DNA from: Actinopolyspora biskrensis
GTDB taxonomy: Bacteria; Actinomycetota; Actinomycetes; Mycobacteriales; Pseudonocardiaceae
Assembly (NCBI RefSeq): GCF_013408175.1
Contig: NZ_JACBYW010000001.1
Coordinates: 496,001 to 560,000 of the forward strand
Direction: 5' to 3'
DNA: 64,000 bases
This document shows, piece after piece, positions 49,371 through 58,526 of the stretch (positions are counted from its first letter, which is position 1; every line of letters begins with the position of its first letter). The position numbers and the translations under genes were made by a program. A model generated the notes under the pieces. The model searched no databases, was not told where the DNA came from, and saw nothing but the letters and a program-made list of their open reading frames with translations.

Positions 49371-49715
49371 ATGAGCCAGCAACAGCAGGGCAATGAGCCG
49401 CACCGCTGGCGCGCCGTCATCAGAGACGTCGATCCCGAGGCGGTGTATCGCTCGGTGCGAGCCGTCAACGGATTCCGGAGCTGGGAAGACCCGCCACGCA
49501 CGCTGTACCAGGTCGCTACGACCACTCTCGAAGTCGTGCACGACAGCGGCACATGGGCGTTGCTGATCAACGGGACCACCGCAGAGCGCGTTCGGGACAC
49601 GGCCGCACGTCTGGGGTATCCGCACGAGGCTGTGGAACTCCGGTCGGTTCCAGAGCTCGCCGGACTGCCGGAGCTGGTGCGGCAGGCACGGATGCGGAAG
49701 GAAGGTGCGGCATGA
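49371..49715 (+). CDS. Unknown protein coupled to a RapZ-like gene
   Basis: Protein of 114 aa; ATG with AAGGAG upstream. WRAVIRDVDPEAVYRSVRAV and TWALLINGTTAERVRDTAARLGY suggest a small alpha/beta fold. The stop overlaps the next start by ATGA. Unrecognised. Confidence 0.55.
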   Translation: MSQQQQGNEPHRWRAVIRDVDPEAVYRSVRAVNGFRSWEDPPRTLYQVATTTLEVVHDSGTWALLINGTTAERVRDTAARLGYPHEAVELRSVPELAGLPELVRQARMRKEGAA

Positions 49716-50104
49716 GCGTCCCGCCGGTGCTGTACGTCGTGTCCTTCGGGTACGGCCACGGTGATCCTCCCGTGGCGAACCTCGTGATGGACGTGCGCTG
49801 GATGCCGAACCCGTTCCGCACAGCGGAGTTGAAAGACCTGTCCGGCCGGGATCAGTCGGTGCAGGAGTGGGTGTTCACACGCCTCGAGGTGGAGGGCTGG
49901 TTCCGCTCCGCGCTCGATGTCGTCGATCCGTTGATCCGCGCCGCGCGGGAACGGGACAGTCGCGCGGTGACGATGGCGTTCGGATGCCAGGGCGGGCACG
50001 ACCGCAGCGTGGCCGTCGCCGAACGCTACTCGGACGCGCTGCGCCACGCCGGATACCGGGTGATGACCGAGCACCGCGACATCCACCATCGGGGAGGGCC
50101 GTGA
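49712..50104 (+). CDS. Stand-alone RapZ C-terminal-like protein
   Basis: Protein of 130 aa. VLYVVSFGYGHGDPPVANLV, DVRWMPNPFRTAELKDLSG and AFGCQGGHDRSVAVAERYSD match the C-terminal domain of RapZ (ATP/GlcN6P-binding RNase adaptor) without its N-terminal kinase-like domain. The role on a mobile element is unknown. Coupled to the preceding gene. Confidence 0.75.
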   Translation: MSVPPVLYVVSFGYGHGDPPVANLVMDVRWMPNPFRTAELKDLSGRDQSVQEWVFTRLEVEGWFRSALDVVDPLIRAARERDSRAVTMAFGCQGGHDRSVAVAERYSDALRHAGYRVMTEHRDIHHRGGP

Positions 50105-50177
50105 TTCGAAGGTGTGCAGCTGACCGCTGCCGGACCGCTACTTGTGGGCCGCGGAACGAGAGGTCCTCGGGTGTGTG

Positions 50178-50929
50178 ATGTCGCTGGGGGCCAACCCGGT
50201 GACGGATGAGCAGCGGGTGCGGGTCAGGCTGGTCGGTGTGGGTAGTTCGTACAGTTCGATGTTCCCGGCCGATCCACCGGAAGATCACGAGGATCCGGTT
50301 GGTATCGCGGTCCACGATCAGGCCGCGTTCGAGCGAGTCGAGCGGATGCTGTGCCACTGGGACCGTCCACACCGGCGTTCCTATCACTGGATGATCACCC
50401 TGGACGAGCAGGAACCGGCCCGCGCGTTGAGCCGGCGTTGTCAGCAGCTGCTGCCCGCGGAAGGGCTCGATCTGGTTCCGCCGGAGAGTCTGCACCTGAC
50501 CGTGCGCCGTCTGGGCTATGTCGATGAGGTGCCCGTGCCGACGTTGCGGGCCGCGGCCAGGGCCGTGGGGAACACTGCCGTGGGGTCGAGCCGTTTCGTC
50601 TGCAACTGATCCCGTTGGCCGGTTCTCCGGGGGCTGTGCGGTTCAGCGTTGCTCCGTGGTCTCCGCTGCTTGGGGTGTATCGCGCGGTGTCGACGGCCTC
50701 GGGCCATGCCGACATCGACCCGCTGCGGATGTACCGGCCCCATGTGGGTATTGCCTACAGCAATCGGGTGCAGTCACCGGAGGAGATCATTCGCTCTGTG
50801 CGCCGGGCACGGGCACTGCCTCCTGTCGAGGTCACCATCACTGAGCTGCGCCTGGTCGAACTCACCCGCGCCGATCACCACTACACCTGGCACGTCCTCG
50901 AGCGGTTTCCCACCACGGGAAACTGCTAG
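50178..50929 (+). pseudogene. 2H phosphoesterase / 2'-5' RNA ligase family, frameshifted
   Basis: The first frame (50178-50609) carries the first HxT motif in ESLHLTVRRLGYVDEV and ends abruptly at GSSRFVCN. In another frame from about 50580 the sequence continues PFRLQLIPLAGSPGAVRFSV, then YRPHVGIAYSN with the second H motif, to 50929. One frameshift near 50570-50590 joins them into a typical ~250-aa protein. Either a true pseudogene or a sequencing error. Confidence 0.65.
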
Positions 50930-50949
50930 CTGCAGCGCCCGGTGAGTCT

Positions 50950-51348
50950 AGTCGTCTCGTGTGAGCGGGGAAACCCAGCAGCATGCGGGCCTGCTCGGCC
51001 GCGGCGGTCAGCCACGGCTCACCCCCGCTCGCGCGGGGACTTCCTCACGCACGCGCCCCATCTCACACCCCCAGAGGGCTCACCCCCGCTAGCGCGGGGA
51101 CTTCACAACCTTCGACCACGCCTCACTACCAGGCTGCGGCTCACCCCCGCTCGCGCGGGGACTTCGCATGGGCAAGATCCAGCCCAAGATCAGTTGGGGG
51201 CTCACCCCCGCTCGCGCGGGGACTTCCGAAGATGATCGCTCCCGCCGGCGGTGGGCGCGGGCTCACCCCCGCTCGCGCGGGGACTTCAAGAGCAACCCGC
51301 ATCCGGGCGGACTCGACGAGGGCTCACCCCCGCTCGCGCGGGGACTTC
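50950..51348 (-). CRISPR. CRISPR array 2, type I-E, 6 repeats plus a degenerate end
   Basis: Repeats of 28 bases start at 51016, 51077, 51138, 51199, 51260 and 51321, again at a 61-base period. They read GGCTCACCCCCGC, a TCGC loop, GCGGGGACTTC, with one TAGC loop variant at 51077. This differs from array 1 in the loop and the last four bases. A weak remnant (GTGAGCGGGGAAACC) lies near 50960-50976 at the distal end. The leader is on the right, as in the other arrays. Confidence 0.93.
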
Positions 51349-51560
51349 TCTTTTTGTGCTGGGAAAATCAGAGTGGTTTACCGTTTTGTGATTTTGTAGG
51401 GCGCTCGCTTGCCGTGACATCGGAAGGTGCGGGTAGGAACATCGGTGATCAGTCTGCCAGCGATGGCGTGGTTCGTGTAGCGTGCTGGTCTCGTAGCAGC
51501 GTCTGAACACTGGCTGATACGCGGCCTCAGAGCCAGAAGCGAGATCGGGAACATTCACCA
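51349..51560 (-). promoter_or_regulatory. Leader of CRISPR array 2
   Basis: TCTTTTTGTGCTGGGAAAA and GAGTGGTTTACCGTTTTGTG follow the last repeat and align with leaders 1 and 3 for about 200 bases, drifting apart farther out. Confidence 0.85.
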
Positions 51561-51650
51561 GTGTGCCGTGGTCATCAGATACGACAAACTCGCCGTCCGC
51601 TACGAAGACACCGCGACCATCGTCGCCATCAACGACTGGCTCCAACTTCT
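51540..51650 (+). pseudogene. IS5-like transposase C-terminal remnant by array 2
   Basis: The frame reads CAVVIRYDKLAVRYEDTATI, then VAINDWLQLL, the conserved end of IS5-group transposases. The same remnant follows leader 1, so leader and IS tail were copied together. Confidence 0.7.
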
Positions 51651-51663
51651 AAGAGGGTGTCTC

Positions 51664-51795
51664 ATATGGGGAGTTTTTGTAGCAGGTGAGGGTGAGTAAG
51701 GTGGTGAAGAGGTCGGCACGGTTTTCGTAGCGCAGAGTCAGTCGACGGTAGCCGCTCAGCCAGGCGAAGGTGTGCCCGATGCTCCAGTGGCGTTG
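51664..51795 (-). pseudogene. Second IS5-group transposase tail, opposite strand
   Basis: The minus frame reads RHWSIGHTFAWLSGYRRLTL, then RYENRADLFTTLLTLTCYKN, the C-terminus of IS5/IS1031-type transposases. GGGTGTCTCATATGGGGAG at about 51656-51674 may be the IS end. No upstream part remains. Confidence 0.65.
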
Positions 51796-52037
51796 GCCGA
51801 GCCCACTTCACTGAGCCGGCCGGATCCGGCGCTGCCCAAAGCACGGTCGCTGGCGCGTCACGATCACATCCACAGCGTGGAAATACGGCCCGGCCAGATC
51901 GGGCCGACGACATAATCGGTGTTGGGTGACCGACACAATGTTTCGTCGCGCTTGGACGTGACGATCGGGCAGAGCTTCCCGAAATGGGGGCATTGCTCTG
52001 CCCGGGGCGGCGGACAATCGGTGTGCTTGTCTCGGGG

Positions 52038-55000
52038 TTATGTGCTGGTCGCGTTGCGTACGTCTTCGAGCTGTGCTCGGGTCAATACTGTTCCGTCGGG
52101 CCAGAGGTGTTGCATGAGCTCCTGCAAGCCGGGTGAGTGGTGGTCGTTGTGGCCGAGGTCGGCGCCGGGGACGGTGATGTCGTCGAGGAGCCGATCCGCG
52201 AGCACCGCGAGGGTTGTGGGCCCGGAGCCGCCGTACCCCCAGGACAGGCCATGGTAGTCGTCGTGGGGTGCGGGATAGAGAGTTCCGTTTTCGGTGCGTA
52301 CCCAGATGTCGCCGTCCAGGATCAGCTCAGCCAAGGGGCTGGACGAGGGTAGTCGGTAGGGCGCCAGTGCACGTACTTCCGCACCGCTGGGATCGATCGT
52401 GACAGGGGTGTCGCTGAGCGGGTCGATCCAGAGGGTGTCTGCGCTGTCCGGGTCGAGCATGACGAACACGGCCCGGTAGGTGACCGCGTCGAGACGGGTG
52501 AGGAACTCTTCCCCCCACTTGCTGTGGGGGATGGTGATGGTGGAGATGTGCGGGAAATCCGCGCGCACGCTGATTGGCATGTCTGCGGTATTGTGGACGC
52601 AGTCGACTGCGAGTTTGTCGGACCGTTGCAGTATCTGGCGCCACGCATCGCGGCGCTCGTGCTCAGGCAGGTCGTCCAGTTCGACCTTCGGGGTTTCGAC
52701 TGGCTCGGCGGCGAGGTGAATGTGGTGGCTGCTGATCCCTCCGTCGTCGAGACGTTCGCGCAGCAGTCGTTCGTCGGAGATGTCAGCGTATTGGGCGGCC
52801 TGCACCGCGTTGATCAGGGTGCGGTGTACCGCGTGCCCGGCCGGGTAGAGCGTGGCCATGCGGAGCAGCACCGTTTCGTCGACGTTGATCGACAGGTGCG
52901 GCGGGTAGAACACGGGCTCGTCACCGGGTTTCCAGTCCAGAATGAGTTGCGGGATCCGCAGCGAGAACGGCCAAAACGGCAGGGATCGACCCAAGGCGGT
53001 GGCGACCGCGGACCATTCCACTTCCTTGTCGTCCTGTTCAGGATGCTGCCCTGTCGTGGCACGCAGCTCCGGCGTATGCGACCCCCAAAAAATACCGTTG
53101 ACCAGCACATATGCATCTCGGCCGGGGAACCGGTCAGCAATGTCGACCAGCTCCGGTTCCATTTCCGGCATGGGCCAACAAAACGCGACGGTGGCCCCAT
53201 CCGCGTGTCGCCAATCCTGCACCACCATCGCGGTGAACTGCGTACCCAGGTGCCGGTGGTATCTGCGGTCTTCGGCCGCGCCCAAGTAGGTAGCCGCGGT
53301 GTTGGTGACTGGCCACTGTTCAATCAGTGTGGTGTTGAACTGGGTGCTGCTCATGGAGTTCCCTTCATTGGCAGGAATCGGTGCTGGGATGTCGGTTTCG
53401 TCGGCCAGGGGCAGCGACCAGTGTTTGCGCACTGTGGTGAGTAGTTGCCAGCTCCATGCCGGGGTGACTGCCAGGGCTTGCCGGGCAGCGGCGAGTTGGC
53501 TCAGGCTTCCTGGTCCGGGCTGCCAGCTGGTTTGCAGAGTCGGCTCGTCGAGGTCGGCGTCGAAGATGTCGAGCACGGTGGCGCAATAGTAGAGATAACT
53601 GGCTGCGTGCCAGCGCAGTTGCGTCAGTCCAGCGGTGGGCTCGGTCTCGACGACCTCGAGGAGCCGGGTGGCCAGAACGATCATGTCGTCGGCGGTGTCG
53701 CAGGAACTGGTGTGCAGGGTCAGGGTGACGGTGTCGACATCGGCTGCGGGACCGAGCTGCTGGCTCGCGGCGGCGAAGGCTCGGATCTTGGCGCTCAGGT
53801 CGGTGGTGACCAGCTGATGTGTTACCTCCTCCAGGTGAGGAGGTTTTGCGCTGTCGATGCGGTCATGCAGGGCGGTAGCGGTGCGGCTGAGCTCCCGGGG
53901 GATGCCACCGGACAGACAGTGGCACAGGCCGATGAACGGCAGCGGCAGGCCGATGACGCGGCGGCTGAGCCAGCGTTGGGACTCGTCCAGTGTGAACGGC
54001 GGCACGGAGATCATGGTCGTGAAGGCGCTGTCGAGAGCATCGCGGACGGGGATGCCGCGACGTTCGAAGTCGGTGAGTGCGTCGTCGGAGACGGACACGA
54101 CGAACGGGCAGTGGGCGATGCCGAAGATGCCTTTGATCTCGTTGACGAAGTCGTGGGCCTGGGTTGGGCTGGCCATTTTGTCGAGTTCGTCGATGGCGAT
54201 GACCAGCCCCTCGATGTCCCCGGTCTCGCGCAGTACCGCCACAGTCCGTTCGAGGAAGGCGCGGAGCTGGTCGACCAGTTCCGGGTGTGTCAGTGGTTGT
54301 TCGGCATGCTGGAGCGAGCGGTTCCAGTTGATTTCCGCGCCTTTGCTTGTGCTGAGTTTTCCGGACCAACCGGAGGTGTGGGTTTGCAGGTAGCGCACGC
54401 GACGGAGCTGATCTTCGGCGAGTTTACGCAGCGCAGCGATATCAGCATCGAAGGCCCGATTCTCTGCTGTCGGATTCTGGGCCTTGGGTGTGTACGCCCG
54501 GATCCGTGGGGTGAACGACTCCATACCGAGCACGACGAACACGCGGGTCACCGCGGTACCCACCGCCCGGGAAGCGCCTGAGGAATGCCAGCCGTAGCGC
54601 AGTTGTCTGCCGAACTGGACGATGTGGCGCCCCTGCGCGCAGAGGATCTTGCCCAGGGGGATCGCTACAATCCCCAGGGCGTTGACCACGGCGATGGACA
54701 GGCCCGTGGTCACCGCGAGCAGGGCGAGCAGGTGCCGAGCAGACCACTGTGGCGAGTCGGCATTGTTGGCCCCCGCGGCGTGCAGCAGCCGTACGTCGGC
54801 GACGTAGTGATCCACCGCACTGGCCAGGTCGCGGTACCACAGCAGCCAGCCCAGCACCAGCAGTGGCACCGCCCAGCGCAGCCCCCGCCAGAGCCGGCGC
54901 AGCAGTGTGCTCGCGTCATGACGGCGCCGAACTTGGCCTCGCAGGTGTTGCCAGCGCTGGTGCTCGGCGCTGATGTGGTCCGCATCGCCGCGGGCAGTCA

Positions 55001-55919
55001 GATGGTCCAGGACGGCGCGACAGACCCGAGCATGCAGATGCAGCACGAAATCCCGCGCCTCGTAGCGGGCAGGTGCGCCCACGGTAATCGTCAGCCGTGG
55101 TGGTTCGTCGTCGCCGACCATGTCTCCAGCCAGCGCCTGGATCAACGTGGTTTTGCCGGCTCCGCGTTGGCCGGCCAGAGCGATGGCGCCCACTTGCGGG
55201 CGCCGCAACTCCCGCAAGAGTGTGCTCATGGAGTCGGTGCGGATGAGCAACGACACCTCGTCGACCGACTGCAGACCCGCGGCGTCGCGCACGGTGAGAG
55301 TATGCTCGAACGAGGGAGCATGGCTGTCGTTGATGCGTTCGCGCACCTCCGGCAGGATCAGCTCATCCCGGACGGTTTGCTTCCACCGAAACCGCCGGAC
55401 GGGAACCCCGAGCTGCAACGCTTGCCGTCGGCGCCCCCATTGCAGCCGCTCCCAGGTGGCCTGTGGCAGATTCGCTAGCTCCAAAAGCGGCCGGATACGT
55501 AGTTCTGCCCAGTAGGAGACTGCCATGAGCCCGAAACATATCCACAGGGGCGCCGACCAGACAACGCCGAACAGAACGCCTATCGCAACCGGCGGGAGTA
55601 ACCCCGCTGCTAGCACGATCAGCCAGTGGCGTCGTTCGGGCTGCCAGTCCTGCAGTCCCCAGGAAGGCTTGAGCTCGCGGTGTTCCCGCAGCTGCTGGCG
55701 GCGCTTCTCGACCGGCTCGTACATGCTCAACGCCCGCGCCCGAAACGACCGATCGTGCAGGATCTGCTCCAGCAGCTCGTATCGGTTCAGACGCGCCGCG
55801 TCCAGCGCCTCCAGGATCTCCGGAGTGCTGAGCACGTTTTTCAGCAAGTCGTCCAAGCTCGCCACCATGCCCGTGTCGAGCTCAGCCTCCGGAGACATCG
55901 ACCACCGAGCCTGGGTCAT
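52038..55919 (-). CDS. KAP-type membrane P-loop NTPase with novel C-terminal domain
   Basis: Protein of 1293 aa. Two membrane helices at about 99-137, Walker A GQRGAGKTTL at 250-259, further hydrophobic segments near 349-362 and 397-425 inside the NTPase region, and Walker B GLVIAIDELDKM at 571-582. Transmembrane helices inserted within the P-loop core are the mark of KAP NTPases; F-plasmid PifA, which excludes phage T7, belongs here. From about residue 860 an unrecognised ~430-residue soluble region follows (YLGAAEDRRYHRHLG, FPGRDAYVLVNGIFWGS, PHDDYHGLSWGYGGSGP). It lies between CRISPR arrays 2 and 3. A phage-defence role is inferred. Confidence 0.75.
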   Translation of the reverse strand: MTQARWSMSPEAELDTGMVASLDDLLKNVLSTPEILEALDAARLNRYELLEQILHDRSFRARALSMYEPVEKRRQQLREHRELKPSWGLQDWQPERRHWLIVLAAGLLPPVAIGVLFGVVWSAPLWICFGLMAVSYWAELRIRPLLELANLPQATWERLQWGRRRQALQLGVPVRRFRWKQTVRDELILPEVRERINDSHAPSFEHTLTVRDAAGLQSVDEVSLLIRTDSMSTLLRELRRPQVGAIALAGQRGAGKTTLIQALAGDMVGDDEPPRLTITVGAPARYEARDFVLHLHARVCRAVLDHLTARGDADHISAEHQRWQHLRGQVRRRHDASTLLRRLWRGLRWAVPLLVLGWLLWYRDLASAVDHYVADVRLLHAAGANNADSPQWSARHLLALLAVTTGLSIAVVNALGIVAIPLGKILCAQGRHIVQFGRQLRYGWHSSGASRAVGTAVTRVFVVLGMESFTPRIRAYTPKAQNPTAENRAFDADIAALRKLAEDQLRRVRYLQTHTSGWSGKLSTSKGAEINWNRSLQHAEQPLTHPELVDQLRAFLERTVAVLRETGDIEGLVIAIDELDKMASPTQAHDFVNEIKGIFGIAHCPFVVSVSDDALTDFERRGIPVRDALDSAFTTMISVPPFTLDESQRWLSRRVIGLPLPFIGLCHCLSGGIPRELSRTATALHDRIDSAKPPHLEEVTHQLVTTDLSAKIRAFAAASQQLGPAADVDTVTLTLHTSSCDTADDMIVLATRLLEVVETEPTAGLTQLRWHAASYLYYCATVLDIFDADLDEPTLQTSWQPGPGSLSQLAAARQALAVTPAWSWQLLTTVRKHWSLPLADETDIPAPIPANEGNSMSSTQFNTTLIEQWPVTNTAATYLGAAEDRRYHRHLGTQFTAMVVQDWRHADGATVAFCWPMPEMEPELVDIADRFPGRDAYVLVNGIFWGSHTPELRATTGQHPEQDDKEVEWSAVATALGRSLPFWPFSLRIPQLILDWKPGDEPVFYPPHLSINVDETVLLRMATLYPAGHAVHRTLINAVQAAQYADISDERLLRERLDDGGISSHHIHLAAEPVETPKVELDDLPEHERRDAWRQILQRSDKLAVDCVHNTADMPISVRADFPHISTITIPHSKWGEEFLTRLDAVTYRAVFVMLDPDSADTLWIDPLSDTPVTIDPSGAEVRALAPYRLPSSSPLAELILDGDIWVRTENGTLYPAPHDDYHGLSWGYGGSGPTTLAVLADRLLDDITVPGADLGHNDHHSPGLQELMQHLWPDGTVLTRAQLEDVRNATST

Positions 55920-56255
55920 GCGGCTGCTCCTTTGCCCACGGCACCACCACCCGCGACGATCATCACAAGGAGCCCTGACAGCGCGATCACGAATCAGGCG
56001 ATGTCACCTACATGGAGCAACCCACTGCCACTCCCCGTGACCCCCAGCAAGCCCCCGGCCCACAGTCGCGGGCCACGCGACCCCTTCCCGGCGCATGCCG
56101 TCCCCCCGCCACGGAAGATTTGGCCGCTGCGAGGCAGACCTTCCGTGAACAGCTGGCAGGGCGTGACCGAGCGATATCGGAAACGAGTTCCGGGCGGCGG
56201 TGAGAGATGTCCGCACCCCCGCTGACCAGCACGACGGGAAACAATCTTCATTGGC
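55920..56255. other. Divergent intergenic region
   Basis: About 336 bases between the KAP gene and the SWIM gene, expected to hold both promoters. A 63-codon plus-strand frame (56012-56203; EDLAAARQTFREQLAGRDRA) lies here without a clear ribosome-binding site and is not called as a gene. Confidence 0.4.
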
Positions 56256-56696
56256 GTGGTGAACCCCGTCTTGTCAAGATCCGTCGTCGCAGGCCAGCGG
56301 ATTTCGTCGGTGGCCCAGATCACGGCGACCGTAGAGCACAACGGCACGCACCAGGTGCGGGTGGATATGCCCACCTGGAACGAACATCAGTTGCAGTATG
56401 CCCAACGCGTCGCTACCGGTGGTTCCGACGACCTGTCCGACGCCGTCCACACCGCCCTCGTTCACAACGGACAAACGCCCGGGCCGGAACAGGGCTCGAT
56501 CACCGCGACCTGCAGCTGCCGGAGCCGCAAACGTCCCTGCGCGCACATCCTGGCCGTGTTCTTCGACATCGCACGCCATCTCGATCACCGGCCCCGCCTG
56601 GCCCTGGTGTTGCGCGGCATGAACGATGCCCACCCCACGACCACCACCGCCCGCATCCCGATCGGCCTGCTCGACCCCGCGCACTTCTACGAGTAG
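56256..56696 (+). CDS. SWIM zinc-finger protein
   Basis: Protein of 146 aa. CSCRSRKRPCAHILAVFFDI is a SWIM motif (CxC-xn-CxH), a zinc fold for DNA or protein binding. Upstream VDMPTWNEHQLQYAQRVATGG fits the typical lead-in. The GTG start is chosen for lack of a better codon. It is followed closely by the Imm1 gene. Confidence 0.7.
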   Translation: MVNPVLSRSVVAGQRISSVAQITATVEHNGTHQVRVDMPTWNEHQLQYAQRVATGGSDDLSDAVHTALVHNGQTPGPEQGSITATCSCRSRKRPCAHILAVFFDIARHLDHRPRLALVLRGMNDAHPTTTTARIPIGLLDPAHFYE

Positions 56697-56815
56697 AGAC
56701 CATCTGGGGTGATCTCTACTGTGAGAAAGCGATCCGCACCATCCTGCCCCGCGGGTCCGTCTTGGACGTCTGGGAACCCGGGAGCCACCCAGCCACGACG
56801 AATCGAGGGACAAGC

Positions 56816-57283
56816 ATAACCACCATCGACACTGCCACCGTCGTCACTGTGCTCTTCGATCAAGACGAGCGCACCCACACAGCCAGCGCCCCGGACGAGG
56901 TCGAAACACTGCTCAACCTCGTTCTCGCTGAGAACACCGACTACAGCCGCACCACCATCGTCTGCTCCTGGGACCGGCCCGCACGCTCCGACCGTGACGA
57001 GGGCGGAGCCCTGTTCCCACCGGCCTACCTTCGGGTGGCCTCCCACCCGCCTACCGGATGGGCAGCGATGACCTGGATCGGCACCGCCGAGGTACTGGAC
57101 ACCTTCAACCCACACGCCCCCGAGGACGCCCCCGAACTGGTGTTCGCCTGCGATGGCCCCGACCTCCTGCCCGCCTCAGCCTCACTCCCCCAAACCGACG
57201 TCCGCCGGGCCCTGACCGAATACACCCACACCGGGACACGCCCCACCACGGTGCAGTGGCAGCAGGGCTACCTCGCCCTCTGA
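56816..57283 (+). CDS. Imm1-family immunity protein, possible ATA start
   Basis: About 155 aa. The ending DVRRALTEYTHTGTRPTTVQWQ is the Imm1 hallmark. Imm1 proteins neutralise toxins of polymorphic and contact-dependent systems; no toxin gene is next to it. No ATG or GTG fits the N-terminus. An AGGGA site stands 5 bases before an ATA whose frame gives ITTIDTATVVTVLFDQ, so ATA (a mutated ATG) or an upstream TTG at 56762 may be the start. Confidence 0.65.
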   Translation: MTTIDTATVVTVLFDQDERTHTASAPDEVETLLNLVLAENTDYSRTTIVCSWDRPARSDRDEGGALFPPAYLRVASHPPTGWAAMTWIGTAEVLDTFNPHAPEDAPELVFACDGPDLLPASASLPQTDVRRALTEYTHTGTRPTTVQWQQGYLAL

Positions 57284-57377
57284 ATCAACGGCCCCATGCG
57301 AAAAGAGTGCCCGGAGCTCCGCGGAGTTCCGGGGGCGCTCGTGTGTACAACTACGCCGACGCTGACCGGGCTAGGGT

Positions 57378-57831
57378 GGCTCACCCTCTGCGCGAGCGGG
57401 GAAACCGATGAGGAGGTCTAGCGGCGTGTACAACTGCGGGGATCACCCCCGCTTGCGCGGGGACTTCTAAACCCTGTCGTCAGAAGGCGTTCCCATGGAG
57501 GGCTCACCCCGCTCGCGCGGGAAGTTCGAGCTATGGGTGTTGCCGACGTGCCTGGACATGGGCTCACCCCGCTCGCGCGGGGAGTTCTCCTACGTGTGCC
57601 GCACCTGCGTCGAACCCGGGAGCTCATCCCCGCTCGCGCGGGGACTTCTCTCCTGGGGGGTGAGTTCCAGCTCTGGGTCGGGGCTCACCCCCGCGCGAGC
57701 GGGGAAATCCTCGGGCTGACTCGGGCGCACGTGGCCGTGCTGGGCTCACCCCCGCTCACGCGAGGAAACCGACAACCTGATGGAGCGGCACAAGTCCCGC
57801 CTGGACTCACCCCCGCTCACGCGGGGAAACC
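57378..57831 (-). CRISPR. CRISPR array 3, degenerate type I-E, about 8 repeats
   Basis: Repeats start near 57378, 57440, 57501, 57561, 57621, 57682, 57743 and 57804 with spacing of 60-62. They vary strongly: loops TTGC, TCGC, GCGA and TCAC; tails GGACTTC, GAAGTTC and GAAACC; two copies are 27 bases. Copy 57682 has the stem-loop centre inverted (CCGCGCGAGCGG). The leader is again on the right. The array appears older than array 1 or no longer maintained. Confidence 0.85.
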
Positions 57832-58030
57832 CCTTTTTGTGCTAGGAAAATTAGAGTGCGTTACCGTTTTGTGATCTTGTGGGGTGCTTACTTGTCGCGA
57901 CGTCGGAAGATACGGGGAGAGGCATCGACGATTAGTTTGCCAGCGAAGGCGTAGTTCGTGTAGCCGCATGGTCGTGTTGGCCTCGAGCAGCGTGTGAACT
58001 CTGGCTGCTACGCGGTCTGGTGGCAGGACC
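57832..58030 (-). promoter_or_regulatory. Leader of CRISPR array 3
   Basis: CCTTTTTGTGCTAGGAAAA and GAGTGCGTTACCGTTTTGTG align with leaders 1 and 2 over about 190 bases. The IS tail seen after leaders 1 and 2 is not present. Confidence 0.8.
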
Positions 58031-58526
58031 GGATGAGCGTCGTTAATAAGTATCCTTGTCAAGGAAGCACTGACGTCGTTGCAGATCAGGTGATATTTCG
58101 ATCCGGTTGTGCCTCGCTTGACCGCGAAGGGAACGGTTATCGAGCTGTCCTTTCTATGCGGATGTGGGAGAGTCCGCGATGTCGAGAACAGCTGCCCCGC
58201 TCGGCATGTTCAGCTCGGCCCGAATCACAGCTTCTGCACAGCTCATCTCTCTGGACGCCGGTGGATCACACGAACGGCCTCCTTACACTCTTGAGCGAGC
58301 AACAACGGCTTCGGGCCTGTCTACTGGCAGCGCATACCGGCAGCAGAGGCTCGAACCGATGCTAGTGAGCCTCGGAGAGGCTCCGCGGAACTGATGGTGG
58401 TCTCCGGAGCAAAATCGGACGTGGCCGCAGGGCGTGTGGCACGCTCGCTCGGCGCGTGGTTGGTCCCGTTGCGGACATGGTGAACCCGCAGGGGCGCGAT
58501 AGCGAGTGTGCTGCGGAGGGTATGTC
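58031..58526. other. Intergenic region, no gene seen
   Basis: About 500 bases between leader 3 and the AbrB-like gene. Composition is mixed. No credible ORF was found; the plus-strand frames here lack ribosome-binding sites and recognisable motifs. Confidence 0.4.

Noticed and set aside
58031-58526. Several short plus-strand frames downstream of array 3
   Set aside because: No ribosome-binding sites, no motifs and overlapping frames on both strands; not credible genes.
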